A stretch of DNA of 38,305 nt from positions 1-38,305 of the forward strand of contig JAILQG010000054.1 in NCBI GenBank assembly GCA_024699055.1, read 5' to 3'. This document shows, piece by piece, positions 17,390-24,443 of the stretch. The translations under genes and the position numbers were made by a program. This DNA comes from Bacteroidales bacterium (GTDB lineage: Bacteria > Bacteroidota > Bacteroidia > Bacteroidales > UBA932). The stretch's first letter is position 1; every line of letters starts with the position of its first letter. The notes beneath the pieces were generated by a model. The model ran no database searches. It was not told the origin of the DNA and was given only the letters and a program-made list of their open reading frames with translations.

Positions 17390-19171
17390 CTACTGGACGA
17401 AGGCTACTATCTCGCCTTTCTCCACTTTCTTGCCCTGCTTCCCGGTGACGGCGACCACGCGGCCATCGATGGCCGGCACTATCTCCTCGCGGCCGTAGTA
17501 GGTCTGGACATAGCCCATTGCCTTGCCCGCCTTCACTTCTGTGCCGGCGACGGGGGCTTTGGAAGCATCGTCCACGTCAACTTCCCACAGGAGCTGGCCC
17601 TTGACGGGAACCTGGACCGGAACGGCATGGGGATATTTCTGCGTGTATTCCTCGATGGGGAATTCAGGCATCTCCACAACGGGGCGCTTGACGATAATGG
17701 GTGCCCCGGCCTTTGCGCGGTAGTCTTCGAGTTCGGTGTTGAAGCGTTCCTTGGCGATACCGCTCTTGTAGTCGCGGTACTGACGCTCGTGCATGGCAAG
17801 TTCGAAGAGCTCTTCGTCGTCCTGGCCGCAGTCCCATCCTTCGTCCTTCATCATCTGGCGGAACTTGGGCAGTTCGTCGGGATACATGTCCTGGGGATTG
17901 CCCGTGTAGAACTCCATGCCCTTCGATTTCGCGAGTTCTACGATTTCGGGAGCCAGCGGGCCGGGCAGGGTGCCGCAATTGCCCAGGATCATACCCCATG
18001 TGTCCTTGTCGATGGTGGTCCAGCGCGGCTTGCCCTGGATGACGTTGAACAGGTTCATGAGGGCGGTGTTCTTGACATACTGGCTGAACGGGGTTACGAG
18101 CGGAGGGTATCCCAGTTTAGGCCAGACGTACTGGACTTCCTCGAAGAGCTTGACCATTAGGGTGTCGAGCGACATGTCGGGCCTGCCGGCCTTGCGTTCG
18201 GCGGCGTTGATCGCGCCCAGGAAAGGCTTGAGGTCCGCCATCATGCTGCCCATCATGCCTCCGGGAAGGCCGCAGCCCACGAGCAGCGAGGTCATGACCT
18301 TGTTCTGGGGATTGATCCAGTAGCCGAGGAAGTCGTCGATGAACTCCTGGGTGAGCTTGCGGACTTCCATGTATGCGTCCATGTTGAGGTCTTTCACCAG
18401 GAAGCCGTCGGCCTTCATCATCTCACGGATGGTGATGACGTCGGGATGGACCTTGCCCCAGCTGAGGGGCTCGACCGCCACGTCGAGGTAATCCGCTCCG
18501 GCTCGGGCGACCTCCAGCATGCTTGCGGGAGAGAAACCGGGCCCTGAGTGGCCATGATACTGAACGACTATCTTCGGGTATTTCTTCTTGATTTCGGAGG
18601 TGAGCTGCGCGAGGGAGCTGGGACGGCCCACGCCGGCCATGTCCTTGAGGCATATTTCATCGGCGCCGTATTCCACCACCTTGTCGACTATGCCCATGTA
18701 GTACTCTACGGTATGCACCGGAGAGAAGGTTATGGAAAGGGTGGCCTGGGAAATCATGCCCCATTTCTTGGCGTATTCCACGCTGCCCTTGAGGTTGCGG
18801 TGGTCGTTGAGGCCGCAGAAGGACCTGGCGATGTCGACACCCTGGGCCTTCTTTACCTTGAACATGAGTTCGCGTACGTCCGCGGGCACGGGATTCATGC
18901 GGAGGGCGTTGAGCGCGCGTTCGAGCATGTGGGTCTGGATGCCGGCCTTATGGAAGGGGGCAGTCCATTTGCGAACTGAAATGTTGGGGTTTTCACCATA
19001 GAGCAGGTTCACCTGTTCGAAGGCGCCGCCGTTGGTCTCGACCCTGTCGAAACAACCCATGTCGATGATTGCGGGCGCCACTCTGACGAGCTGGTCGACC
19101 CTGGGCTGGTATTTTCCGGACGACTGCCACATGTCCCTGTATACAAGGGAGAATTTTATTTCGCGTGCCAT
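17390..19171 (-). CDS. OadA/PycB-type carboxyltransferase lacking the biotin lysine
   Basis: A 593-residue protein of the oxaloacetate decarboxylase alpha / pyruvate carboxylase B family. The carboxyltransferase domain (about 5-270) has YRDMWQS (Asp13, Gln16), the metal-site Lys176 in CLKDMAG, and His206 and His208 in YHGHSGPG, so the metal centre looks intact. A PYC_OADA conserved domain covers about 290-490. The last 70 residues fold-match a biotinyl domain, but where the carrier has EAMKM this protein reads QTYYG, placing Tyr559 at the biotinylated Lys. It may work with a separate biotin carrier. No beta or gamma subunit gene is nearby. It is transcribed alone from a good promoter divergent to tRNA-His. 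Confidence 0.85.
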   Translation of the reverse strand: MAREIKFSLVYRDMWQSSGKYQPRVDQLVRVAPAIIDMGCFDRVETNGGAFEQVNLLYGENPNISVRKWTAPFHKAGIQTHMLERALNALRMNPVPADVRELMFKVKKAQGVDIARSFCGLNDHRNLKGSVEYAKKWGMISQATLSITFSPVHTVEYYMGIVDKVVEYGADEICLKDMAGVGRPSSLAQLTSEIKKKYPKIVVQYHGHSGPGFSPASMLEVARAGADYLDVAVEPLSWGKVHPDVITIREMMKADGFLVKDLNMDAYMEVRKLTQEFIDDFLGYWINPQNKVMTSLLVGCGLPGGMMGSMMADLKPFLGAINAAERKAGRPDMSLDTLMVKLFEEVQYVWPKLGYPPLVTPFSQYVKNTALMNLFNVIQGKPRWTTIDKDTWGMILGNCGTLPGPLAPEIVELAKSKGMEFYTGNPQDMYPDELPKFRQMMKDEGWDCGQDDEELFELAMHERQYRDYKSGIAKERFNTELEDYRAKAGAPIIVKRPVVEMPEFPIEEYTQKYPHAVPVQVPVKGQLLWEVDVDDASKAPVAGTEVKAGKAMGYVQTYYGREEIVPAIDGRVVAVTGKQGKKVEKGEIVAFVQ

Positions 19172-19186
19172 ATTTCTGATTTTTTA

Positions 19187-19219
19187 CAAATATACACAAT
19201 TTTAAGTTGTGGAGACAAA
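19187..19219 (-). promoter_or_regulatory. Promoter of the carboxyltransferase gene
   Basis: On the minus strand, TTTG at 19219-19216 and TATATTTG at 19194-19187 are separated by 21 bases, a close match to the Bacteroidetes primary promoter (TTTG, about 19-21, TAnnTTTG). The ATG is 16 bases downstream of the -7 element, so the leader is very short. It overlaps the oppositely directed tRNA-His promoter. Confidence 0.75.
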
Positions 19220-19236
19220 ATATTTTCTTACCTTTG
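19206..19236 (+). promoter_or_regulatory. Promoter of tRNA-His
   Basis: GTTG at 19206-19209 and TACCTTTG at 19229-19236 are spaced by exactly 19 bases, and the tRNA begins 13 bases later. This fits the Bacteroidetes consensus. It shares bases with the divergent promoter, so polymerase probably cannot occupy both at once. Confidence 0.75.
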
Positions 19237-19249
19237 CAGTCCCAATACG

Positions 19250-19322
19250 GTGCAATTAGCTCAGTTGGTAGAGTCCTGGATTGTGGTTCCAGTTGTCATG
19301 GGTTCGAGCCCCATATTGCACC
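19250..19322 (+). tRNA. tRNA-His (anticodon GTG)
   Basis: The cloverleaf is complete. Acceptor GTGCAAT (19250-19256) pairs with ATTGCAC (19315-19321), followed by discriminator C at 19322. The D arm reads AGCTCAGTTGGTAGAG, the anticodon loop is TTGTGGT with GTG, and the T arm contains GGTTCGAGCC. The base just before the acceptor is G (19249), which supplies the extra G-1 typical of tRNA-His. CCA is not encoded. Confidence 0.97.
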
Positions 19323-19376
19323 CGAAAAAGCCTCCGACACGTCGGGGGCTTTTTTCGTAGGTGCAATACGGGGCCC
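19306..19376. repeat. Long inverted repeat joining tRNA-His 3' end and terminator
   Basis: The left arm 19306-19338 covers the 3' strand of the T arm, the acceptor 3' strand and the left half of the terminator. The right arm 19341-19376 covers the terminator's right half and an inverted copy of the tRNA 3' end (GGTGCAATACGGGG against CCCCATATTGCACC). By eye about 31 base pairs form, with one G-T pair, two small bulges (19355, 19358-19359) and two mismatches. This is far beyond what termination needs. Confidence 0.85.
19330..19355 (+). terminator. Rho-independent terminator after tRNA-His
   Basis: GCCTCCGA pairs with TCGGGGGC around a CACG loop, followed by T6. It begins eight bases after the tRNA and fits a simple intrinsic terminator. 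The same bases form the core of a much longer inverted repeat (19306-19376). Confidence 0.85.
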
Positions 19377-19458
19377 TGATCACGTTACCCCCACCCCAAA
19401 CCCCTCCCCTCGGGGGCGGGGCTTAGTCGCTTCGCTCCGGAAATGAGCTGTGCACCTA
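19358..19458. repeat. Short palindromic element between tRNA-His and miaB
   Basis: An interval of 101 bases bounded by TAGGTGCA (19358-19365) and its inverse TGCACCTA (19451-19458). Inside are C-rich tracts and a G/C hairpin, CCCCTCCCC against GGGGGCGGGG (about 19401-19420). No coding sequence is visible. The right end contains the miaB stop codon (19456-19458). It resembles REP or MITE-like intergenic repeats in form; whether it recurs in the genome cannot be seen here. Confidence 0.5.
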
Positions 19459-20760
19459 AACTAATTTGCAGATGAGGGTGGCTTGGGTGCAGTCGAGGAC
19501 CTTGACGCGGACGTAGTCGCCGGCGTGGTGGGTGATGTCGGGCCAGACGCACATCTTGTTGGAACCGGTGCGGCCGCAAAGCTCCGCGGCGTTCTTTTTG
19601 GAAGGCCCTTCCACGAGCACCTGGAACTCTTTTCCGATATCCCTGCGGTTGCTTTCCAGCGAGAGCCTGTTCTGCAGGGCAATCAGTTCCTCGAGCCTCC
19701 TGGTCTTGACCTCCTGGGGTATGTCGTCCGGGTAATTACGCGAAGCGAGGGTGCCGGGCCTTTCGGAATAGTTGAACATGAAGGCAGAATCGTAGCCGAC
19801 TTCGCTGAAAATGGAGAGCGTGTCGCGGAATTCCTCTTCGGTTTCGGAACAGAAGCCCACTATGGCGTCGGTGGTGATGCCGCAGTCTGGCATGACCGAG
19901 CGGATTTTCGCCACCCTTTCAAGGTACCATTCGCGGTTGTAGCGGCGCCGCATCTTTTCGAGTATGCGGTCGTTTCCACTCTGCACGGGAAGGTGTATGT
20001 GCCGGCAGACGTTGCCGTACCTTGCCATGGTATGGATGAGCTCGTCCGAGATGTCTTTCGGATGGGAGGTGGAGAAGCGCACGCGCAGGGACGGGGACAG
20101 TTCCGCCACCATGGCGAGGAGCTTGGCGAAGTTCACGCCCTCATACATGTAGGAATCCACGTTCTGCCCCAGCAGGGTGACCTCCCTGTACCCTTTGGCG
20201 ATGCAGTCGCATGCTTCCCTTACGATCGAATGGCAGTCGCGGCTCCTTTCGGCCCCGCGGGTATAGGGGACCACGCAGTACGAGCAGACGTTGTTGCATC
20301 CCCTCATGATGCTGATGAAGGCGGACACGCCGTTCATGTCGAGGCGGACGGGAGATATGTCGCCGTAGGTTTCTTCCCTGGACAGCTCGACGTTTATCTG
20401 CGGATGGCCGTCGCCGGCGGCTTCGATCAGGGCGGGCAGGGAGCGGTAGGCGTCGGGACCGGCCACGAGGTCTACCTTGCCGCTTTCGAGGAGGGCGTCC
20501 TTAAGGCGTTCAGCCATGCAGCCGAGGATGCCCACTATTACGCCGGGGCGGGCTTTCTTCTGCCCGGCGAACTGGTCTATCCGCCCGCGGATGCGCTGCT
20601 CCGCATTGTCGCGGATCGAGCAGGTGTTGGCCATGATTACGTCCGCTTCGGACATGTCTTCCGTCCTTCCGTAGCCTGCCTTTCCGAGAATGGAGAACAC
20701 CACTTCGGTGTCGTTCACATTCATCTGGCAGCCGTATGTCTCTATGTATACCTTCTTCAT
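19456..20760 (-). CDS. miaB: tRNA-2-methylthio-N6-dimethylallyladenosine synthase MiaB
   Basis: Radical-SAM methylthiotransferase that modifies A37 of tRNAs reading UNN codons. The 434 residues run: UPF0004 domain with Cys11, Cys47 and Cys81 (one iron-sulfur cluster), radical-SAM domain with Cys155-x3-Cys159-x2-Cys162 (GCNNVCSYC), and a C-terminal TRAM domain from about residue 370. The N-terminus, YIETYGCQMNVNDTE, favours MiaB over RimO or MtaB. Its stop lies in the palindromic element next to tRNA-His. It is divergent from the lipoprotein operon. Confidence 0.95.
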   Translation of the reverse strand: MKKVYIETYGCQMNVNDTEVVFSILGKAGYGRTEDMSEADVIMANTCSIRDNAEQRIRGRIDQFAGQKKARPGVIVGILGCMAERLKDALLESGKVDLVAGPDAYRSLPALIEAAGDGHPQINVELSREETYGDISPVRLDMNGVSAFISIMRGCNNVCSYCVVPYTRGAERSRDCHSIVREACDCIAKGYREVTLLGQNVDSYMYEGVNFAKLLAMVAELSPSLRVRFSTSHPKDISDELIHTMARYGNVCRHIHLPVQSGNDRILEKMRRRYNREWYLERVAKIRSVMPDCGITTDAIVGFCSETEEEFRDTLSIFSEVGYDSAFMFNYSERPGTLASRNYPDDIPQEVKTRRLEELIALQNRLSLESNRRDIGKEFQVLVEGPSKKNAAELCGRTGSNKMCVWPDITHHAGDYVRVKVLDCTQATLICKLV

Positions 20761-20768
20761 CGTAACGG

Positions 20769-20799
20769 CGCAAAGTTAGATAATTTTCGTAACTTTGCG
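20769..20799. promoter_or_regulatory. Divergent palindromic promoter pair for miaB and the lipoprotein operon
   Basis: CGCAAAGTTA (20769-20778) and TAACTTTGCG (20790-20799) are perfect inverse copies, 11 bases apart. Each contains TAACTTTG, a match to the -7 element TAnnTTTG: minus strand for miaB (20778-20771), plus strand for the lipoprotein gene (20790-20797). Upstream TTTG elements are weak on both sides. Leaders are only about 5-10 bases. Confidence 0.65.
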
Positions 20800-20810
20800 A
20801 TTGTAACGCC

Positions 20811-21287
20811 ATGAGAACGGGACGTGTCATTAAATTATTGATCCTTCTGCTCGCAGCCATGCTTGCGGGCAGCTGCGGCATAAGGAAATACAAAGACATA
20901 AAAATCACTTCGTTCGCGGTGGAATCCTTCACGCCTACCGGCCTCAAGTCCCTCGACGCCGTGGTGGAGGTTGGGGTGGACAACCCGGCTCCGGCCTTCA
21001 ACATCATGAACCTCGAGGCTGAAATCTACCGGGACAGCGTGCACCTGGCCCATCTCAGCGCCGAAAACGTCGCCGTGGAAGGCAGGTGCGACAGGCTGTA
21101 CAAAATACCCGTCAGCGGCCAGATCGACCCGGCGGTGACCCTGCTCAACCTGATGCTGCTTGCAAAGGACTTCAGGAGTGAAGAATACAGCGTAAGCATA
21201 AAGGCGAAAGCCATGATCGCAGGGATTGGCAAGGATTTGGCATTCGATGACATTCCGTTGGAACGTCTTCTCAAGAAACAGAAATGA
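20811..21287 (+). CDS. LEA14/WHy-like lipoprotein
   Basis: A 158-residue predicted lipoprotein. The N-terminus has a basic start, a hydrophobic stretch (LLILLLAAMLAG) and the lipobox AGSC with Cys22. The body contains VEVGVDNPAPAFNIMNLEAEIYRDS, the beta-sandwich pattern of LEA type-2/WHy proteins, which are common in Bacteroidota and have no settled role. It is probably anchored in the envelope. The next gene overlaps by four bases and rpoN follows, so all three likely form one operon. Confidence 0.75.
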   Translation: MRTGRVIKLLILLLAAMLAGSCGIRKYKDIKITSFAVESFTPTGLKSLDAVVEVGVDNPAPAFNIMNLEAEIYRDSVHLAHLSAENVAVEGRCDRLYKIPVSGQIDPAVTLLNLMLLAKDFRSEEYSVSIKAKAMIAGIGKDLAFDDIPLERLLKKQK

Positions 21288-21826
21288 AAAAGGCACTCAT
21301 AATAATCCTCGCGGTGTTCGGATGTGCAGTCCTCCGGGCCCAGGACGTCCCTGACGGCTATGTCTGGGCCGATTCCCTGGTGTTCACCCCCATCAACGAA
21401 ATGGACACCACCCTGGCCGGGAAGAGCATCTACTCGGTGCTTCCCGACAATGTGCAGATAGACCAGAGCGGAGCCGTCCGCAGCTTGATGATACGCAAAT
21501 CCGAAGGCAAGGTAATCAACGGCTACCGCATCCGCATCTTCTTCGACAACAGCCGCACCGCACGCGGCGACAGTGAAAGCGCGCTCTATCGCTTCAAATC
21601 GCTCAATCCCGGCGTCTCGGCGTACCGGACCTTCTCCAGCCCGTATTTCAAGGTGACGGTGGGCGATTTCCGCACCAAAAGCGAGGCCCTTGCGCTGCTG
21701 CAGAGCATCAAGCCTTATTTCCCCGGTGCATTCATAGTACGTGAACGCCTGAAATATCCTGCGCTCGGGAACACTCCCTCATTCAAGGTGGATACCCTGA
21801 AATTCCTCCGCTCAGCCAACAGGTAG
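21284..21826 (+). CDS. Exported SPOR-like domain protein
   Basis: A 180-residue protein with a signal peptide (MKKALIIILAVFGCAVLRAQ, probable cleavage after AQ). The second half has NGYRIRIFFDNSRTARGDSESALYRF and PYFKVTVGDFRTKSEALALLQSI. This resembles a SPOR fold, which binds denuded glycan strands in septal peptidoglycan; the identification is by pattern only. It overlaps the lipoprotein gene by four bases and is two bases before rpoN. Confidence 0.65.
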   Translation: MKKALIIILAVFGCAVLRAQDVPDGYVWADSLVFTPINEMDTTLAGKSIYSVLPDNVQIDQSGAVRSLMIRKSEGKVINGYRIRIFFDNSRTARGDSESALYRFKSLNPGVSAYRTFSSPYFKVTVGDFRTKSEALALLQSIKPYFPGAFIVRERLKYPALGNTPSFKVDTLKFLRSANR

Positions 21827-21828
21827 CC

Positions 21829-23244
21829 ATGCAGAAACAGGGACTGGAACTCAAGCAGACTCAGCGTCTTTCGCCTCTCCAAATCCAGACCATCAAGCTC
21901 ATAGAGCTGCCGGTTCAGGAACTGGAGCAGCGGATACGCGCCGAGCTGGAAGAGAATCCGGTCCTCGACGACGGCCCCGCCCAGGACAGCGACGGTGCCG
22001 ACGACGAATCCCCGAAGGATGTCTCCATCGACGAAATAAAGGACGACGATTACGTGCCGGCCTATCGCACACGTATCTCCAACTGGGGCAAGGATCCCCG
22101 TCCCGAATACAATACCTTCTCGGTAAAGCAGAGTTTCATCCAGAGCCTTGTAGACCAACTCGGGTTCCGCAACCTGGATTCCCGGAAGCGGCAGATAGGG
22201 GAGTTCATCATAGGCAGCCTCGATTCAGCGGGCTACCTGCGCCGTGACATCGCATCGCTGGTGGACGACCTTGCTTTCAGGGCTGGAATCGAAGCCACCG
22301 AGGAGGAGGTTGAGGAAATGCTCGGCGTCATCCAGGAGTTCGAGCCTGCAGGCGTTGGGGCCAGGGACCTTCGCGAGTGCCTGCTGCTGCAGCTCAAGGC
22401 TGAGCCGCAGAACCCCGATGTGATCTGTGCCGAAAGAATCCTGGCGGAGCAGTTCAACGAGTTCTCCAACAAGCATTTCAATAAGATAATGTCGCGTATG
22501 GGCATCGACGAGGAACAGCTCAAGCGCGCCATGTCCAAGATAGTCCGCCTCAACCCGGCCCCGGGCGGCCAGGTGGACGATTCCTATTCCGACCAGGCCC
22601 AGCAGATCGTGCCCGATTTCGTGCTCAGCGAGAATGACGGTGAGCTCTCGTTCTCTATGCCGCGTTTCTCCATTCCCGAAATAAGGGTGAACCGCAACTA
22701 TGCCGAACTGCTTGAAAACGCCAAGGGCTCCGGTGAAAAGGCACAGAAGGAGGCGGCATCCTTCGTGCGCTCCAAGCTCGATTCGGCAAAATGGTTCGTC
22801 GAGGCTCTGAAACAGCGTCAGAATACGCTCCAAAAAACCATGCAGGCCATCCTCGACTACCAGCATGAGTTCTTCCTCGACGGCGATGAAAGCAATCTCA
22901 AGCCCATGGTGCTCAAGGATATAGCTGAAAAGACGGGGTTTGACATCAGTACTATCAGCCGTGTGGTGAACAGCAAGTACATCGAAACCCATTTCGGAAT
23001 ATTTCCGCTGAAGTATTTCTTCTCCGAGGGCATGGAGAACAAGGAAGGCGAAGAAGTGAGCACCCGCGAACTCAAGAAGGCCCTCCAGGAATGCGTGGAC
23101 GCCGAAGACAAAAAAAAGCCGCTCACGGATGAGCAGCTTGTAGAGGAAATGGGCAAGCGCGGTTACAAGGTCGCGCGCCGTACCATTGCGAAATACCGCG
23201 GGCAGTTGGGAATTCCCCTGGCCCGCTGGCGCAAGGAATTATAA
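21829..23244 (+). CDS. rpoN: RNA polymerase sigma-54 factor
   Basis: Alternative sigma factor that recognises -24/-12 promoters and needs AAA+ activators. The 471 residues begin with the Gln/Leu-rich activator-interacting region I (LKQTQRLSPLQIQTIKLIELP). After an acidic linker comes the core-binding domain (SAGYLRRDI, FEPAGVGARDLRECLLLQL), then the HTH (LKDIAEKTGFDISTISRVVNSKY). The RpoN box ARRTIAKYR is at 449-457. No sigma-54 activator gene is visible nearby. Its last six bases, TTATAA, also encode the upp stop on the other strand. Confidence 0.97.
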   Translation: MQKQGLELKQTQRLSPLQIQTIKLIELPVQELEQRIRAELEENPVLDDGPAQDSDGADDESPKDVSIDEIKDDDYVPAYRTRISNWGKDPRPEYNTFSVKQSFIQSLVDQLGFRNLDSRKRQIGEFIIGSLDSAGYLRRDIASLVDDLAFRAGIEATEEEVEEMLGVIQEFEPAGVGARDLRECLLLQLKAEPQNPDVICAERILAEQFNEFSNKHFNKIMSRMGIDEEQLKRAMSKIVRLNPAPGGQVDDSYSDQAQQIVPDFVLSENDGELSFSMPRFSIPEIRVNRNYAELLENAKGSGEKAQKEAASFVRSKLDSAKWFVEALKQRQNTLQKTMQAILDYQHEFFLDGDESNLKPMVLKDIAEKTGFDISTISRVVNSKYIETHFGIFPLKYFFSEGMENKEGEEVSTRELKKALQECVDAEDKKKPLTDEQLVEEMGKRGYKVARRTIAKYRGQLGIPLARWRKEL

Positions 23245-23892
23245 TTTACCACCGTACGCAAGGTCGCCGGCATCGCCGAGCCCGGGCACTATGTAATAGT
23301 GGCTGGTGAGCTCTTCGTCGATTGCGGCCGTCCAGAGGGTGGTGTTCTTCGGGAAATCCTTTTTTACCTGCTCGACGGCGTATGCGCTGGAGATGGGGCA
23401 TACCAGATGCACCTGCGCGGGAGTTCCTCCCTGGGCGACAAGCAGATTGTAACCGCTCAGGAGCGATGCTCCGGTGGCCAGCATGGTATCTGCCAGGATG
23501 AGGATCTTGCCTTCGAGCGCGGGGGTCGTGCAGTACTCGGCGCTGACCACGAAGTCGTGGCCCTTCTCATACTTCCTGTACGCGGCGATGAATGCGTTTT
23601 CCGCACCGTCGAAATAGGAGAGGATGCCGTCGTGAAGGGGGAGACCTGCGCGCAGGATGGTGGCGACGACTATCTGGTCGTCGCAGAGCTGCATGTGCGC
23701 GGTGCCGAGCGGAGTGACCACGTCCTTGGGGGCGTAGTGCAGGGTCTTGCTGATTTCGTAAGCGAAAATCTCTCCTGTCCGGTGGAGATTGTTGCGGAAA
23801 AGAAGGGTGTTTTTCTGGATTATCTTGTCGCGCATCTGCGCCACGAAGGAACTGAGAACGGAATTACTCTCGCCGAGGTTGATTACTTGCAT
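23239..23892 (-). CDS. upp: Uracil phosphoribosyltransferase
   Basis: Salvages uracil to UMP with PRPP. The start chosen, MQVINLGESNSVL, gives 217 residues; a longer frame to 23973 has no conserved sequence and covers the promoter. The PRPP loop is ADTMLATGAS (134-143), where many homologues have DPMLATGGS, and the uracil-binding C-terminus reads YIVPGLGDAGDLAYGG. It is convergent with rpoN, with a six-base overlap. The promoter and a palindrome lie just upstream. Confidence 0.95.
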   Translation of the reverse strand: MQVINLGESNSVLSSFVAQMRDKIIQKNTLLFRNNLHRTGEIFAYEISKTLHYAPKDVVTPLGTAHMQLCDDQIVVATILRAGLPLHDGILSYFDGAENAFIAAYRKYEKGHDFVVSAEYCTTPALEGKILILADTMLATGASLLSGYNLLVAQGGTPAQVHLVCPISSAYAVEQVKKDFPKNTTLWTAAIDEELTSHYYIVPGLGDAGDLAYGGKL

Positions 23893-23896
23893 GGGT

Positions 23897-23925
23897 TTTC
23901 GAATTATATTCGAAAGACAAAGGTA
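23897..23925 (-). promoter_or_regulatory. upp promoter -7 element and leader palindrome
   Basis: On the minus strand TACCTTTG at 23925-23918 fits the -7 consensus, and the ATG follows 25 bases later. Between them is a perfect inverted repeat, TTTCGAA-TTATA-TTCGAAA (23897-23915), placed where a repressor or an RNA hairpin could act. No upstream TTTG was seen. Confidence 0.5.
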
Positions 23926-23945
23926 ATGCTTTTTTTGGAAAAATG

Positions 23946-24392
23946 CTACCGGGACGAGCCTCGCGGATGACAAACCACCGTAATATCTATGTCTTCCACC
24001 GTATAGCCGCGGAAACGGTAATTCCTGAACGCGTCGTTCACCGCTTCGCTCAGTTCGGAGTAGGGAAGATTCTTGTACACGCCGTTCTTGCGGTCGTACA
24101 GGTGGGGATGCGTGAAATTGCAGACATCGAAGTAGCGCTTGCCCTCAGCGCTCAGCAGGTATGAATAGATGCCGTATGTGGCCATCTGCAGCAGCACGTT
24201 GTAGACGGACGATTCGGATGCCGCGGCCTCATGGTTCTCATCGAGCCATCGGCAGACCTGGTCGGCGCTTGCGTGTTCAAGCGCCATCATGGCCCTGTGT
24301 ATCGAAAGCCTGGTTTCAGTCGCCCGGAGGCCCCTGCTTTTGAGGGCGGACCTGAATCGTTGTTCGTCTGGTATGGTCTTTGTCCGTTTCAC
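23946..24392 (-). CDS. Fur-family transcriptional regulator without the usual Cys pair
   Basis: A 148-residue winged-helix regulator of the Fur superfamily: SALKSRGLRATETRLSIHRAM (first helices) and SESSVYNVLLQMATYGI (recognition helix, usually STVYR). In the dimerisation domain the segment HPHLYDRKNG aligns with the Fur motif HDHLxCxxCG: the HxH pair is kept but both Cys are replaced (Asp, Asn), and no second CxxC occurs. The structural zinc site therefore seems lost. The start is uncertain: GTG at 24392 is used, and a TTG at 24401 is possible. It is divergent from the BamD-like gene, with very close promoters. Confidence 0.8.
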   Translation of the reverse strand: MKRTKTIPDEQRFRSALKSRGLRATETRLSIHRAMMALEHASADQVCRWLDENHEAAASESSVYNVLLQMATYGIYSYLLSAEGKRYFDVCNFTHPHLYDRKNGVYKNLPYSELSEAVNDAFRNYRFRGYTVEDIDITVVCHPRGSSR

Positions 24393-24418
24393 TGTCTGCA
24401 AATATCCGTATTTTTTAA

Positions 24419-24426
24419 TAACTTTG
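24419..24426 (+). promoter_or_regulatory. -7 element for the BamD-like operon
   Basis: TAACTTTG matches TAnnTTTG. The first in-frame ATG follows after 8 bases and the second after 17, so the transcript starts almost at the gene. This supports the second ATG as the translation start. An imperfect minus-strand match, GATATTTG, lies close by for the divergent Fur-family gene. Confidence 0.6.
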
Positions 24427-24443
24427 CAATTCCTATGGACTCG

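Noticed and set aside
19383..19445. CRISPR repeat or small RNA in the C-rich block after tRNA-His
   Set aside because: No repeated spacer structure and no promoter; the C tracts with one hairpin look like an intergenic palindromic repeat.
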